Positions 52,734-61,984 of a stretch of 64,000 nucleotides of DNA are shown here, piece by piece. Position numbers and translations under genes: made by a program. Every line of letters begins with the position of its first letter. Position 1 is the stretch's first letter. The notes under the pieces are model-generated. The model made no database searches and was not told the DNA's origin. It worked only from the letters and a program-made list of their open reading frames with translations. The DNA is from Halolamina pelagica (GTDB lineage: Archaea > Halobacteriota > Halobacteria > Halobacteriales > Haloferacaceae). The stretch covers positions 1 to 64,000 of the forward strand of contig NZ_FOXI01000008.1 of NCBI RefSeq assembly GCF_900115675.1, read 5' to 3'.

Positions 52734-52858
52734 CGTTTTTCAGTTGTATAGATGTTACAAAAATATGCGAATATGTTATTTATGTAGTCTAGTCTGGCTC
52801 AAATAGTCGGCCCAGTTGTCTCAGGTTGAGTATATTACCATATCATACACGGATACAG

Positions 52859-53161
52859 CTATTCATCCAAATCAATATCGGACCCGGTGTCCGGGTGTCC
52901 TACCAGTAATAAATAAAAACCGGCAGCAAGGAATACGAGCATACCGATTTCAATAACCGTTCTCGCTGTCCCACTCGGATTTCCTAACAAGACAAATAAT
53001 TGTGGAGCGTACGTTTGAAATAATAACCCAACCAGCAACAGGACACTACCAATCCGTGTAGGTTGACTCATCCGGGACCAACGGTATGCCCAAGCAACAC
53101 CGGCACCGAGTAATAAAATCGTTCCGAGTACCGTCCGGAGGGTAAGTTCGAGCGGGGCCAT
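52859..53161 (-). CDS. Small membrane protein (three helices), candidate immunity partner
   Basis: 100 residues with hydrophobic segments LGTILLLGAGVAWAY, IGSVLLLVGLLFQTYA and TVIEIGMLVFLAAGFYLLL, acidic C-terminus. It lies 38 nt downstream of the halocin-like gene on the same strand and so is likely co-transcribed. The combination of a bacteriocin gene and a small membrane protein suggests immunity or export; no family was recognised. Confidence 0.65.
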   Translation of the reverse strand: MAPLELTLRTVLGTILLLGAGVAWAYRWSRMSQPTRIGSVLLLVGLLFQTYAPQLFVLLGNPSGTARTVIEIGMLVFLAAGFYLLLVGHPDTGSDIDLDE

Positions 53162-53199
53162 TATATCTGAATTTGCGAGGAGATCATAAATCAGTTAGG

Positions 53200-54165
53200 T
53201 CAACAGAGCGGCTTCGGACCAAGGCATGGGTCGCAGAGAAAGCCCAGCTTTGGGGCTGAAATAATCGCTCCCAAACAAGTCGTACAGGTCTTGAATTCTT
53301 TGAAAACGCCACACAGGGAGCAGGCCGCAAAAATACCTCCATATGCGCGTGCCAACCGGTACCAACAATTCAAGTCTGGCACACATGGGCCGCATGGTAG
53401 GAGAGCGGCGGTTTGGACGCCGTCATTAACCGAGAAGGTGGATACAGCCCCAGAATCATCAGTTTCGTCCTCTATTTCATCAAGTAAGTCACGGTATTCT
53501 TCAGTCGTCAGTGAGGTCTCTTGAGTGTTCAATTCACCACTTTCTGCTGAAGTTGAAACAACATCTGCACGTGCAGTATCTTCTCCAGTGTCAATATAGG
53601 TGACCGTAGTATAGGTCGGTGGGGAGTCGTCTCGATCGTCCCACCCGAGGAAAGCGTCGGGGATTCGTTCCACATCCTCGTCGGTTTGAAGAGATACGCC
53701 CGTATCGAAAGGAAGATCGACGGTCCGATAATCGATATCTACATCCCCGACGCCCCGTATTCGAAAGGCAACGGCGTCCTCAGGTTGTTTGTTATAACTA
53801 TGTTCAGAGGCGGCATCATTCAGGAGCTGCTGAACATCGCTGTTACCCAGCGCGTCGTCAACTGCTTCTCTACGACGTTTCCCGGCCAGTCGTTGAATGA
53901 CAACCTCTCGTTCGCCGTTAGTGCTATCGCTTCCATCACCAAGATCCTTTTTATTGTCTGCAGTGGCAACTCCCGGCACGAGCGTTGTAGCGATTCCCAG
54001 AGATCCAATCTTTAGAACTGTCCGGCGGTCAACACCTGGGCGCGGATCGGGACTACTCCGTATATCCGACAATTTTTCCCACGTCTCGGTACAACCACCA
54101 CCATCATCGACAGCGTCGTTCAGTTCGGCTTGGTACTGGTCTGGGTCGGAGTCTGGTTTTTCCAT
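53200..54165 (-). CDS. Halocin C8-like precursor protein
   Basis: 321 residues: a twin-arginine signal DRRTVLKIGSLGIATTLVPG near residue 46, an acidic middle (about 70-255) and a Cys-rich tail of about 65 residues starting near PCGPCVPDLNC and ending GPKPLC. The tail has ten cysteines, as mature halocin C8 does. In ProC8 the N-terminal part is the immunity protein HalI and the C-terminus is the halocin. Whether the same split applies here is inferred. The long tail (AYGGIFAACSLCGVF) is hydrophobic, as in HalC8. AT-rich compared with neighbouring genes, suggesting transfer. Confidence 0.75.
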   Translation of the reverse strand: MEKPDSDPDQYQAELNDAVDDGGGCTETWEKLSDIRSSPDPRPGVDRRTVLKIGSLGIATTLVPGVATADNKKDLGDGSDSTNGEREVVIQRLAGKRRREAVDDALGNSDVQQLLNDAASEHSYNKQPEDAVAFRIRGVGDVDIDYRTVDLPFDTGVSLQTDEDVERIPDAFLGWDDRDDSPPTYTTVTYIDTGEDTARADVVSTSAESGELNTQETSLTTEEYRDLLDEIEDETDDSGAVSTFSVNDGVQTAALLPCGPCVPDLNCWYRLARAYGGIFAACSLCGVFKEFKTCTTCLGAIISAPKLGFLCDPCLGPKPLC

Positions 54166-54356
54166 GGTAACACACCACTTGCCATTCTTTCGCGGTTTGT
54201 ATTCATGTTAATTGATGAGTACCCCTCCCAGACTACTCCCACCCCCCTCACTTGCTGAGGGTCCCCCTCAAGCTGTACACATACCATTGACATAGTTCGT
54301 GTACAGCCAATTAACCTCCCCAGAACTGAATACGCTCACGCTACTAGAACCCGCTA

Positions 54357-55151
54357 ATGAAACAACCCGATCCCGCCGATTTTGAAGCGCTCATCGCAGA
54401 CCGGTCGGGTTTTCTCCGTGTCCTCACCGCGGCGCCACGCTCAAAACGCGACCTTACCGAATTGTTCGACTGTTCGCGCTCGACGATTGATCGAGTGTTA
54501 CGCTCGCTCGCTGACGCATACCTCGTTGAGTACCAGGACGGTGAATGGCACGCAACCGCCGCCGGGGTGTGTGCATATCGCAAACACGACGAGTACGCAT
54601 CGTTCCTCACCGACCTCGCCGACGCAGCACCGATCCTCGCTGCGCTCCCCACCGAGACCCCCATCGGTGAAGCGTTTCTTCCGGGATCAACTGCGCATAT
54701 TGCCGAGAGCAGTGTTCCCGATGCAGTCCTCGATGTAATGCTTTGCTCAGTCCGCGGAGCATCTGTCGTCCGAGGGCTAGTCCCGAAGGCGCTCGCAGGC
54801 TCAGCGACTGAGTTCTACGAGGCAGCAGTCACAGATGATTCTGCTACACTGGAGTTGGTGCTCGATGGAGACGTATTCGACCGATTATACGAACTGAATC
54901 CACAGGAGACGAAAGATGCGTTAGACAAACCGAGCGTTACGTTGTTTCGCGGGACGATTCCGTGGACGTTTGGGCTATGGATAGCGGATGAAACGGAGGT
55001 CGGTGTCGTCGTTTACACGGAACAAGGAATTCAGGGCTGTATGCTGAATGATACTAAGACTGCGGTTGAGTGGGCGACAGAACAGTATGATTCGGTTGAG
55101 CGAGATGCAGAGGAAATTTTCCTTCGTGGAGGTCCCAAAGGGATACGGTAA
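54357..55151 (+). CDS. Winged-helix regulator with FilR1-like C-terminus
   Basis: 264 residues. The N-terminal winged helix contains LTAAPRSKRDLTELFDCSRS and DRVLRSLADAYLVEY; the C-terminal half (LVPKALAGSATEFYEAAVTD, FRGTIPWTFGLWIADETEVG) has the layout of haloarchaeal regulators with a FilR1/DUF1724-type domain. It is divergent from the halocin-like gene (gap 191 nt), so it is a candidate regulator of it. No signal peptide or membrane segment. Confidence 0.8.
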   Translation: MKQPDPADFEALIADRSGFLRVLTAAPRSKRDLTELFDCSRSTIDRVLRSLADAYLVEYQDGEWHATAAGVCAYRKHDEYASFLTDLADAAPILAALPTETPIGEAFLPGSTAHIAESSVPDAVLDVMLCSVRGASVVRGLVPKALAGSATEFYEAAVTDDSATLELVLDGDVFDRLYELNPQETKDALDKPSVTLFRGTIPWTFGLWIADETEVGVVVYTEQGIQGCMLNDTKTAVEWATEQYDSVERDAEEIFLRGGPKGIR

Positions 55152-55294
55152 CGGGAAATCCCGTAGTCACACTTAGTGTTCGCTGAAACGGATTACTAAG
55201 AAAAAAATCAATTTCCAATTTCTATTCGTTTTCTATATCTCTGTATAGAAGGCACGCATCAATTCCATCCTCCGAGATTGTGCGCAGAGCGAGG

Positions 55295-55702
55295 TCATTC
55301 GTCGCCGAGTTCCGAGAGACGAGCCTTGATTTCCTCGGCATCCGCCTCAGAGAGCGCCTCAACACCGAACTGAACGAGTAGCGGGTAGAAGTGGCGGTTC
55401 TTCTTAAACTCGTCCTGACCCGCCTTGCGGAGCTTCAGCTGGGACTCGAGGTAGGTGTCCTCCATCTCGTCAAGGACATCGTCGGGAATGTAGATCGTCC
55501 GCCCGTTCCACTCGTCCTTGATGTTCGTCTTCGTTTTGCTCGTTTCGTTCGTTTCACTCGTTGAAGTCGGTTCGGTCGTTTCGGTCGATGAACTGGTTTC
55601 CACCGGTTCACTCACCTCACTCGTTTCGCTGGATTCGGCCTCATCGTCCTCCTCTTCGTAGTTGCCCTCGATGCCGGAAGCATCGCCCCAGCCGTCGGTC
55701 AT
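55295..55702 (-). CDS. RHH-like partition protein with Ser/Thr/Glu-rich N-terminus
   Basis: 135 residues. Residues 20-60 are Ser/Thr/Glu-rich (SSTETTEPTSTSETNETSKT); the C-terminal part begins WNGRTIYIPDDVLDEMED, a strand-then-helices pattern like ParG/omega-type ribbon-helix-helix proteins. Its ATG overlaps the ParA stop by ATGA, the usual ParA-ParB order. The repeat-coded N-terminus is itself built of the 9-bp motif found upstream of parA. Assignment as the centromere-binding partner is inferred. Confidence 0.7.
   Translation of the reverse strand: MTDGWGDASGIEGNYEEEDDEAESSETSEVSEPVETSSSTETTEPTSTSETNETSKTKTNIKDEWNGRTIYIPDDVLDEMEDTYLESQLKLRKAGQDEFKKNRHFYPLLVQFGVEALSEADAEEIKARLSELGDE
55530..55630. 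repeat. 9-bp-periodic CGTT array inside the RHH-like gene
   Basis: CGTT recurs at 55532, 55541, 55550, 55559 and 55577, with CGGT at 55568 and CGAT at 55586 in phase, and again CGTT at 55622 (four steps on). It codes the acidic Ser/Thr/Glu stretch. The rhythm matches the array upstream of parA. Confidence 0.55.
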
Positions 55703-56517
55703 GCTTCCACCTCCTCAGGTGCGGTCTTCTCAAACGTCTCGTCGAACAGGTCGGCAATCTCGTTGAACAGGTCGCGTGCATCCTCGACACGCTGGTTCTC
55801 CTTGCCGAAGCCGAAGACGGACACACCCTCGCCAATCGACTGAGAGAGGTCGGTCCGCTTCGGGATCTCGAACACTGGGAGGGAGTACGCCGACTTGATC
55901 TCCTCGATAGTGTCACGGTGTTCGGCGTTCTGCTCGACACGGTTACAGACTATCGCGAGCCGATTGATGTCTCCGTACGCCTGTTCGAGGGAACTCAGCT
56001 GCTTTGCGAAAATTTGGAGGCTGTTGGCGTTGAGCTTCTCGGGAATGACGGGGATGACGACGTTGCCGGTCGCGACCAGGGCGTTGTCGGTGAGGACGTT
56101 CAGGGATGGCGGCGTGTCGACGATGATGTAGTCGTAGTCCTTGTCGAGCTCGTCGAGTGTCATCTCCAGCCGCTCGCGACTCTTCGGCGCCTCAAGCAGC
56201 GTCTGGATGTTCTTGTTGTTCGCGAGCTTCTCGCTGGCGGGAAGGATGTCGAATTCTTCGTGCTCGACGATGATGTCGTTCACCGACTCCATCTGGTCGA
56301 AGTCGAGGACGTCGAACAGCGTCGTACGGTCGGTATCGTAGTACAGATCGTTGTAGCCAAGCGAGCAGGTGAGCCCTCCGTGATAGTCGATATCGACCAG
56401 GAGGACGTCGTGGCCTCTGGCGGAGAGTGCGCCGCCAGTATGAATGACGTCGGTTGTTTTCCCCGCGCCTCCTTTCTGATTCGCCACCGTGATTCGTGCG
56501 GTATTGGTGTCGGTCAT
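55699..56517 (-). CDS. parA: ParA-family partition ATPase
   Basis: 272 residues. Deviant Walker A NQKGGAGKTTDVIHTGGAL at residue 13, LLVDIDYHGGLTCSLG (A' motif), IIVDTPPSLNVLTDNALVAT (Walker B). This is a ParA/Soj-type ATPase that moves plasmids with a centromere-binding partner. It is first in a two-gene operon with the RHH-like gene; upstream lies the CGTT array. No HTH is fused, so it probably depends on the partner for DNA specificity. Confidence 0.93.
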   Translation of the reverse strand: MTDTNTARITVANQKGGAGKTTDVIHTGGALSARGHDVLLVDIDYHGGLTCSLGYNDLYYDTDRTTLFDVLDFDQMESVNDIIVEHEEFDILPASEKLANNKNIQTLLEAPKSRERLEMTLDELDKDYDYIIVDTPPSLNVLTDNALVATGNVVIPVIPEKLNANSLQIFAKQLSSLEQAYGDINRLAIVCNRVEQNAEHRDTIEEIKSAYSLPVFEIPKRTDLSQSIGEGVSVFGFGKENQRVEDARDLFNEIADLFDETFEKTAPEEVEA

Positions 56518-56521
56518 TATC

Positions 56522-56813
56522 TTCGTTTCTCTCGTTATGTTCGTTTCGTTCGTTTTGGTCGTTTAGTTCAGTGCGTTCGGTGAGGGTGTTTCACTCGGTG
56601 AGAGGATTACTACGGTGTTAAAACCAACTGTTCGTTCCACTCGTTGAAGCAAACACACTCGTTGCCATCAACTCATTCGTTCTGTTCGTTACTTTCGTTT
56701 TCTTCGTTTTGTTCATCGAGTAGAGGGCGCCAGTTCGTTCCTCAGAATGCGTTCAACACATTCGTTTTTCTCGTTCAGTTCGTTTTGTTCGTTGAATTCG
56801 TTATAGTCGTTCC
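56522..56813. repeat. 9-bp-periodic TTCGTTNNN array upstream of parA (centromere-like)
   Basis: Three blocks with CGTT at strict 9-bp steps: 56524, 533, 542, 551, 560; then 56633, 642, 660, 678, 687, 696, 705 (all multiples of 9 apart); then 56763, 772, 781, 790, 799, 808. The rest of 56518-56923 is gene-free. Such arrays suit a cooperatively binding RHH protein, as the heptad arrays of omega do; binding is inferred. Confidence 0.7.
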
Positions 56814-56923
56814 ACGTGTTTTCAGCGGGAATCAGGACTACCTTCGAGAGTATGGAGAGATAGTGGCTTCATGGCCATTCGAGTAAGACTTTTAACTGTT
56901 ACCGGATTATTGGTAACCACCAG

Positions 56924-57598
56924 ATGTACGAGGTACTCGACGACACGGCGGCACAGACTATCCTCACCATCGAGAGTGGTGACTCCATCCGCCGTGTCGC
57001 CCAACACCTCCACACGCCCTACGAGACAGTGAGACAGGCCGTCAATCGGCTGGAAGACGCAGGCTACGTTTCCTATGACGACGGCCTCACTGTCGTCGAC
57101 GAGCGCGTACACGACGCAGCGCTCGAGCTCGTCGCTGCCAGCGCCGGCGTCAGTCCACCCTCCATCGAGGAAACATACGTCATCCCACAATTCGGTGACT
57201 GGCCGTTCGCATTCACACGGATCGACGCCGTCTACGTGTGGACTCAGGGCGGCTACCAGGTCGGTCGCGAGCCCGACGACTATCCACTGTTCCTGGCTGT
57301 TCGTGAGCAGGACGTCGACGCCTGGGAGACATTTTTCGAGTGGTTCGACCTCCCCACCGGATTCGAACGACAGCCCCGAGACGAGTTGGACGGACCGCTG
57401 CAGATCGTCCTCGAGCCAGGGCCGTCCCTCGGCATCGAGCACGTCGAGGGGTACCCGGTGATCCCGAGAGCAGAGACGATCGAGTATATGCGTGAGAACT
57501 ACGCCCAGTTCCAGTCGGCGCTCGCGATGCTCGACCGGATGTACGAGGACCTCGACCTCAGCGTCACGTATCGAGAGACCGAACGGGCACAGCCATGA
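56924..57598 (+). CDS. Winged-helix protein, antitoxin-like (AbiEi-like position)
   Basis: 224 residues. N-terminal winged helix (VAQHLHTPYETVRQAVNRLE, near residues 25-44) followed by a helical/beta part (ADAVYVWTQGG-like YVWTQGGYQVGREPDDY). Its stop overlaps the ATG of the nucleotidyltransferase gene (ATGA). An HTH protein followed by a nucleotidyltransferase is the arrangement of AbiE-type toxin-antitoxin pairs. The specific family is not certain. Confidence 0.75.
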   Translation: MYEVLDDTAAQTILTIESGDSIRRVAQHLHTPYETVRQAVNRLEDAGYVSYDDGLTVVDERVHDAALELVAASAGVSPPSIEETYVIPQFGDWPFAFTRIDAVYVWTQGGYQVGREPDDYPLFLAVREQDVDAWETFFEWFDLPTGFERQPRDELDGPLQIVLEPGPSLGIEHVEGYPVIPRAETIEYMRENYAQFQSALAMLDRMYEDLDLSVTYRETERAQP

Positions 57599-58272
57599 GT
57601 TTCCACAACCGGAGTGACGCGCTCATCGATCTGCTCGAGGAGCTCACCCAAGAGGGCCACGAGTACGTTCTTGTCGGCGGCTACGCTGTCTCAGCGTTCA
57701 ACGCACGCTTCTCTACGGACCTCGATATCGTCGTCGCACCAGACTCCAAGGCCGAGTTCGGCGAATTCCTCGAACATCGGGAGTTCGAAGAAACGGATAG
57801 CCACGCCAAAGAGTGGTTCTACGACACCGAAGTGATCGAATACGAGAAGCGGCTCACGCCACAGCAGCCGATAGGCTTCGATCTGCTAGTGAATGGACTC
57901 GGCTGCCGCCAGACGGAGGCACAGTAGTCGTTTGACTACCTGTACGACCATAGCCACCAGCAGGAGGTGAGCGGGGGCACAGTAACGACGACGGCCAGAG
58001 TGATCGATGGTGCTGTCCTCGTGGCGGCAAAGCTCCACAGCGGCCGCGAAACAGATCTTCGGGACATCCTGGCAGTGGCGGAAGAGATCGACCTCGACGC
58101 TGTCACGCCCCACCTGCGGCGGGGGGACGACGATGCGCTACGGGAGCAGCTAGAGCGTGGACTGGAGATATTGGGGAGCGACGAACTCAAGCACGGGTAT
58201 CGGAGTGACTTCGGGGCCTCGGCTGTCTCAGAAGAGACAGCCACCGCCCTCCAAGATTATCTGGCAGAGTAA
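57595..58272 (+). pseudogene. AbiEii-like nucleotidyltransferase, interrupted by an in-frame amber codon
   Basis: The frame opens MSFHNRSDALIDLLEELTQ and contains GGYAVSAFNARFSTDLDIVV (nucleotidyltransferase core, near residue 28). TAG at 57925-57927 stops it after 110 residues. The same frame continues in register for another 114 codons (RVIDGAVLVAAKLHSGRETD and HLRRGDDDALREQLERGLE) to TAA-type stop at 58272, giving a natural full length of 225. The lost residue was probably Trp (TGG to TAG). With the preceding HTH gene it forms a toxin-antitoxin pair whose toxin seems inactivated. Confidence 0.8.
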
Positions 58273-58348
58273 GTAAATAGGTTGGATTGAGAATCAGTCG
58301 TGGCTACAAACCATTCTGCGAACAGCTGATTGTCGAATAGCCGTGTGA

Positions 58349-61300
58349 CTACTTGATTAGGTCCATCATCGGTCGAAGTTCAGATTCAATTTCCGCCATC
58401 TGATCCGATACCCAATTGAACCGTTCCTCAACGCCCGTATCAGTAAACCGGAGTGAAGCTCGTACGTCACGATTCCGATCATGTTGGAGGAGTGCGAGAG
58501 CGTACGCGAGCATCTGCGGCCGATAGTGTTCCGCGAGCTCACCCGACGTCGTAGCAGAGAGGTCGTTGGTCTTGTAGTCGATAATGTGGAAGGCATCCGG
58601 TGTGACGAGCAGCCGGTCGATATCTCCGACAATTTGCGACTCATCAATCCGGGCGACAACAGAATACTCGTCGTAAACCGCTTGGAGCTGGGAATCAGCC
58701 TCAACCTGGTCCACAAATTCGACCGCATCAGCGGTATGATCGACAGCATCGCGGAGGTCAGGTTCTGTCGGCTCCTCACCGGACATTCGACTCAGACGGC
58801 GGATCAGGGTAGGCCACTCGTCTCTCGAAGGGCGGAGTTCGTTGATGCGGTGGACAACCGTCCCGAACGTCGTTGGACTCAGGCCGTCCGACTCCTCACG
58901 TTGAGAGTAACTGTGACCGTCTGAAGACGCATCCGCCACCGCATTCACGAGCGTCGTGGTCGCGATCCGTTTCGCCGGCGCTAGCGACGGTGGTGACGGA
59001 ATCGATATCTCCGGCGCTGAATCAACAGCGTCGTCGTCGGTGTGCCAGTCTACTGGGCGCGGCGGCCTGCGAACAGTATAGCTGGCTCCATCTATCTCGC
59101 CACGGGCCTGTCCGTCACGAACCGCCTTGGCGACGAGTGTTCCGTCGAGGAGGGCTGGCTGTAACCAGTCGCGCCACCGGTCTGCGTCGTCGAAAGCTGC
59201 AGGCTCGCCGAGTTCGATTGTCCCGGACTCGTCGACGTCGATGTCGTGCGTGCCGCAGAGAAGGAGGTGATCGCGCGTTCGTGTACACGCTACGTAGAGG
59301 AGGCGTTTCGACTCCGCACGCTCCTGTGGACGCGACCGTCGGTCAGCGTACTCGTGGACAGCCGTCTTCTCGATGGAGAACGCATCGCCCGGATTCGGCC
59401 CGCCGACCGCCGGCACCGGCGGCGCGTCATCAGTTCCGTCCACGAGTCGAACGTACCCATAGTCGTCGACAGAGCGACCGAAGTTGAGGTCACTCCCGAG
59501 ATCGGGGACGGTGACGATCGGGAACTCGAGTCCCTTCGCGGAATGGATCGTCATAATCCGGACGCCCTCGGCGTCACCCGGAATATCTGCCTCCCCCTCA
59601 CGAGGGTCGATCTCGGCTTGGCGGTCGATCCGGTGGAGCAACCCGGCAGCTGTGTGAACACCGTTCTCGCTCCAAGTACGGACCTGGTCGCGGAAATTCT
59701 CGACGTTCGCGACGGCCTGTCGACCGCGTTCGTCAGCACTCACACTCGCCAGATACCCCGTGTCGTCGATCACTCGGGACAGCAGCCGGTTCCACGGAAG
59801 GACGCCATCTTCGGACGGCGTCGCACAGCCGCTAAGTGTCCGCCACGTCGTGAGGAGGTCGAACGCGTCCGCGAGTTGTGGATCGTCCGCCTCGGCGAGC
59901 CCATCCCATACTGAATCAGCTTCTGCGACAGCCGGTGCGAGGCGATCATCCGCGAATCCGAACAGCGGCGACCGAAGCACCCCGTAGAGAGAGACGTCGT
60001 CCTGTGGATCACCGAGTACTCGAAGCAGGTTCGTAAGCGCCTGGACCTCAGGCGTATCGTAGAACCCGACGCCACCGACGACAGTGTAGGGGATGTCGTA
60101 CTCCTCAAGAGCGCGCTGATACCGATCCAGATGAGTTCGCCGGCGGAGGAGGATTGCCGTGTCGTCCGGCGTAGCGTCACGATGAGCACCTGTGTCGGGG
60201 TCTTGGACTTGCGGCGGATCGTCGAACAGGTGGGTCAGTCGAGCAGCAAGCGCTTGCGCCTCGGCCTCGATGGTGTGGTCCAGCGCACCTTCGGCGACCG
60301 GATGGTCGTCGCCGAAGAGTTCCGCTGCAGTATCGGCATCGTCGGGCACAGCGAGATACTCGACACTCCCGGTCAGTCCCTCGATGTCCTCGATACGGTC
60401 GCGTTGTGTGGTCAACTCCTGCGGTGGGGCTTCGTGGGGTTCGTGGCTGTCACCCTCCGGCTGGAACAGGTATTCGAAGAGCTCGTTCAGGAACGACAGC
60501 GGCTCATCCAGCGTCCGGAAGTTCCCGGAGAGTTCGAGTGCCGTCGGACTCTCGGCCTCGCTGTCGGGGACATCGTCGACCTCACGGGCTTCATTAACGG
60601 CCTGAAGTTCCGCTCTTGCCGCCCCGAACGTCGTCACGTCGGCCCCACGGAATCCGTAGATACTCTGTTTCTCGTCGCCGACCAGGAAGACGTTCGACGC
60701 CGTCTGTCCGTCGACGCCCGTGAGGAGATTGACTAACTCCCACTGTCGCGGGTCCGTGTCCTGGAACTCGTCGACCATCACGGCCGCAAACTGCTCTCGT
60801 AGCCGCTCCGTGACGGCATCGTTCGTTCGCAAGAACTCAAGGGTGGTCTCGATCACGTCGGGAAAGTCGAGCGTATCGCGGCGCTCCTTCTCGTCGGTGT
60901 AGGTTGCGAGGACGTCGTCGAAGACCCGCATCAGAGCCAGCGCGTAGTGAGCGCTATTCTCTTCCAGTTCCCCCGGTGTCGTCTCGACCGCATCCGCATG
61001 CGGTTCGACGGCATCGATGACCGTGTCGATGGCGTCTTTCAGATCGTCGTAGACGTCACCGTACTCACCCCAATCGTCCCGGTCACCGACGACGTACCCC
61101 GAACTGCTGTACAGGCCGCCGTTCTTCTTCTCACAGGCCTCGTAGAGCTCGAGGATTGCCCGTTGACAGTCGCGAGGATCGCTTTCCTCCGGGTCGGCCG
61201 AGAGTGTGGTCGCGACTTCGGTGAAGGTCCGGTAGGCTCGAAGACCGTCTTCGTCGGCGATAGCGCCCTCGTGGTCGACGCGGCCCGCGACTGTGCGTAG

Positions 61301-61984
61301 CCGCTCAAGGAGTCCGTCCGCATACAGCGTCTGTCGGGCGTCGACGACGTCGAGATCACAAACGACCTCCCAGCAGATATCGAGGTAGTCGTCGACCTCG
61401 GCGTCACGCCACTCCTCGAGGACCGCCTCGCTCTGTGGGCGCTCATCGAGTAGTCCAGTGAGTACATCGACCAGCTGGTCACGACTCCAAAGCTGAGCAA
61501 GGAGCTCCACGTCGTCATCGTCCTGGTTGCGTTCGAGGAACTCCGTCACGACTTCGCGTTGGAGTGTCGCGGCACCGTCTTCATCGAGCACGTCGAAGCC
61601 GAGCGGGACCGGAGCCTCGACGGCCCGTTCTCGCAAGAGCCGCGTACAGAACGCGTGAATGGTGTGGACGTAGCCATCCTCCAGGTCGTCGAGGACGTTT
61701 CGCCAGCGGTGGTAGGCCTTTGGTGAGTCGACAGCCTCGAGCCGGTCGTACACCTCCTCCCGAACGCGCTCAGTCAGTTCGGCAGCGGCCTTTCGCGTGA
61801 AGGTGATCGTGACGATATTCTCCGGGGTGAGCGACGGGTTCTGGGCCAGTATCGTCACGTACCGCTCGGTGAGCGTTGTCGTCTTCCCCGTCCCGGCGCC
61901 GGCAGTGATCGCGACGTTCCGGCCCTGGACGAGCGCGTCCTCCTGTTCCTCCGTGAGCTGAATCTCCTCGGGGTCCTCAGTCAT
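58349..61984 (-). CDS. UvrD/AddA-like helicase with C-terminal nuclease
   Basis: 1211 residues. UvrD motifs in order: AITAGAGTGKTTTLTERY (I, near residue 30), ITFTRKAAAELTERV, VDEFQDTDPRQWELV (II), LVGDEKQSIYGFRGADV (III), IMTIHSAKGLEFPIV (V-type). Residues near 1120 carry DIDRLLVTPDAFHIIDYKTN, the PD-(D/E)xK RecB nuclease core. This is the layout of AddA/RecB-type subunits in end processing. It overlaps the AddB-like gene by 8 nt, giving an AddAB-like complex for recombination repair or DNA degradation. Confidence 0.9.
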   Translation of the reverse strand: MTEDPEEIQLTEEQEDALVQGRNVAITAGAGTGKTTTLTERYVTILAQNPSLTPENIVTITFTRKAAAELTERVREEVYDRLEAVDSPKAYHRWRNVLDDLEDGYVHTIHAFCTRLLRERAVEAPVPLGFDVLDEDGAATLQREVVTEFLERNQDDDDVELLAQLWSRDQLVDVLTGLLDERPQSEAVLEEWRDAEVDDYLDICWEVVCDLDVVDARQTLYADGLLERLRTVAGRVDHEGAIADEDGLRAYRTFTEVATTLSADPEESDPRDCQRAILELYEACEKKNGGLYSSSGYVVGDRDDWGEYGDVYDDLKDAIDTVIDAVEPHADAVETTPGELEENSAHYALALMRVFDDVLATYTDEKERRDTLDFPDVIETTLEFLRTNDAVTERLREQFAAVMVDEFQDTDPRQWELVNLLTGVDGQTASNVFLVGDEKQSIYGFRGADVTTFGAARAELQAVNEAREVDDVPDSEAESPTALELSGNFRTLDEPLSFLNELFEYLFQPEGDSHEPHEAPPQELTTQRDRIEDIEGLTGSVEYLAVPDDADTAAELFGDDHPVAEGALDHTIEAEAQALAARLTHLFDDPPQVQDPDTGAHRDATPDDTAILLRRRTHLDRYQRALEEYDIPYTVVGGVGFYDTPEVQALTNLLRVLGDPQDDVSLYGVLRSPLFGFADDRLAPAVAEADSVWDGLAEADDPQLADAFDLLTTWRTLSGCATPSEDGVLPWNRLLSRVIDDTGYLASVSADERGRQAVANVENFRDQVRTWSENGVHTAAGLLHRIDRQAEIDPREGEADIPGDAEGVRIMTIHSAKGLEFPIVTVPDLGSDLNFGRSVDDYGYVRLVDGTDDAPPVPAVGGPNPGDAFSIEKTAVHEYADRRSRPQERAESKRLLYVACTRTRDHLLLCGTHDIDVDESGTIELGEPAAFDDADRWRDWLQPALLDGTLVAKAVRDGQARGEIDGASYTVRRPPRPVDWHTDDDAVDSAPEISIPSPPSLAPAKRIATTTLVNAVADASSDGHSYSQREESDGLSPTTFGTVVHRINELRPSRDEWPTLIRRLSRMSGEEPTEPDLRDAVDHTADAVEFVDQVEADSQLQAVYDEYSVVARIDESQIVGDIDRLLVTPDAFHIIDYKTNDLSATTSGELAEHYRPQMLAYALALLQHDRNRDVRASLRFTDTGVEERFNWVSDQMAEIESELRPMMDLIK

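Noticed and set aside
50820-52858. Terminal inverted repeats of the IS
   Set aside because: Only direct TGGCTCA matches near 50811 and 52795 were seen; no inverted ends or target duplication could be confirmed by eye.
56522-56813. CRISPR-like appearance of the repeated TTCGTT motif
   Set aside because: The unit is 9 bp with no spacers of fixed length; it fits a partition array, not CRISPR.
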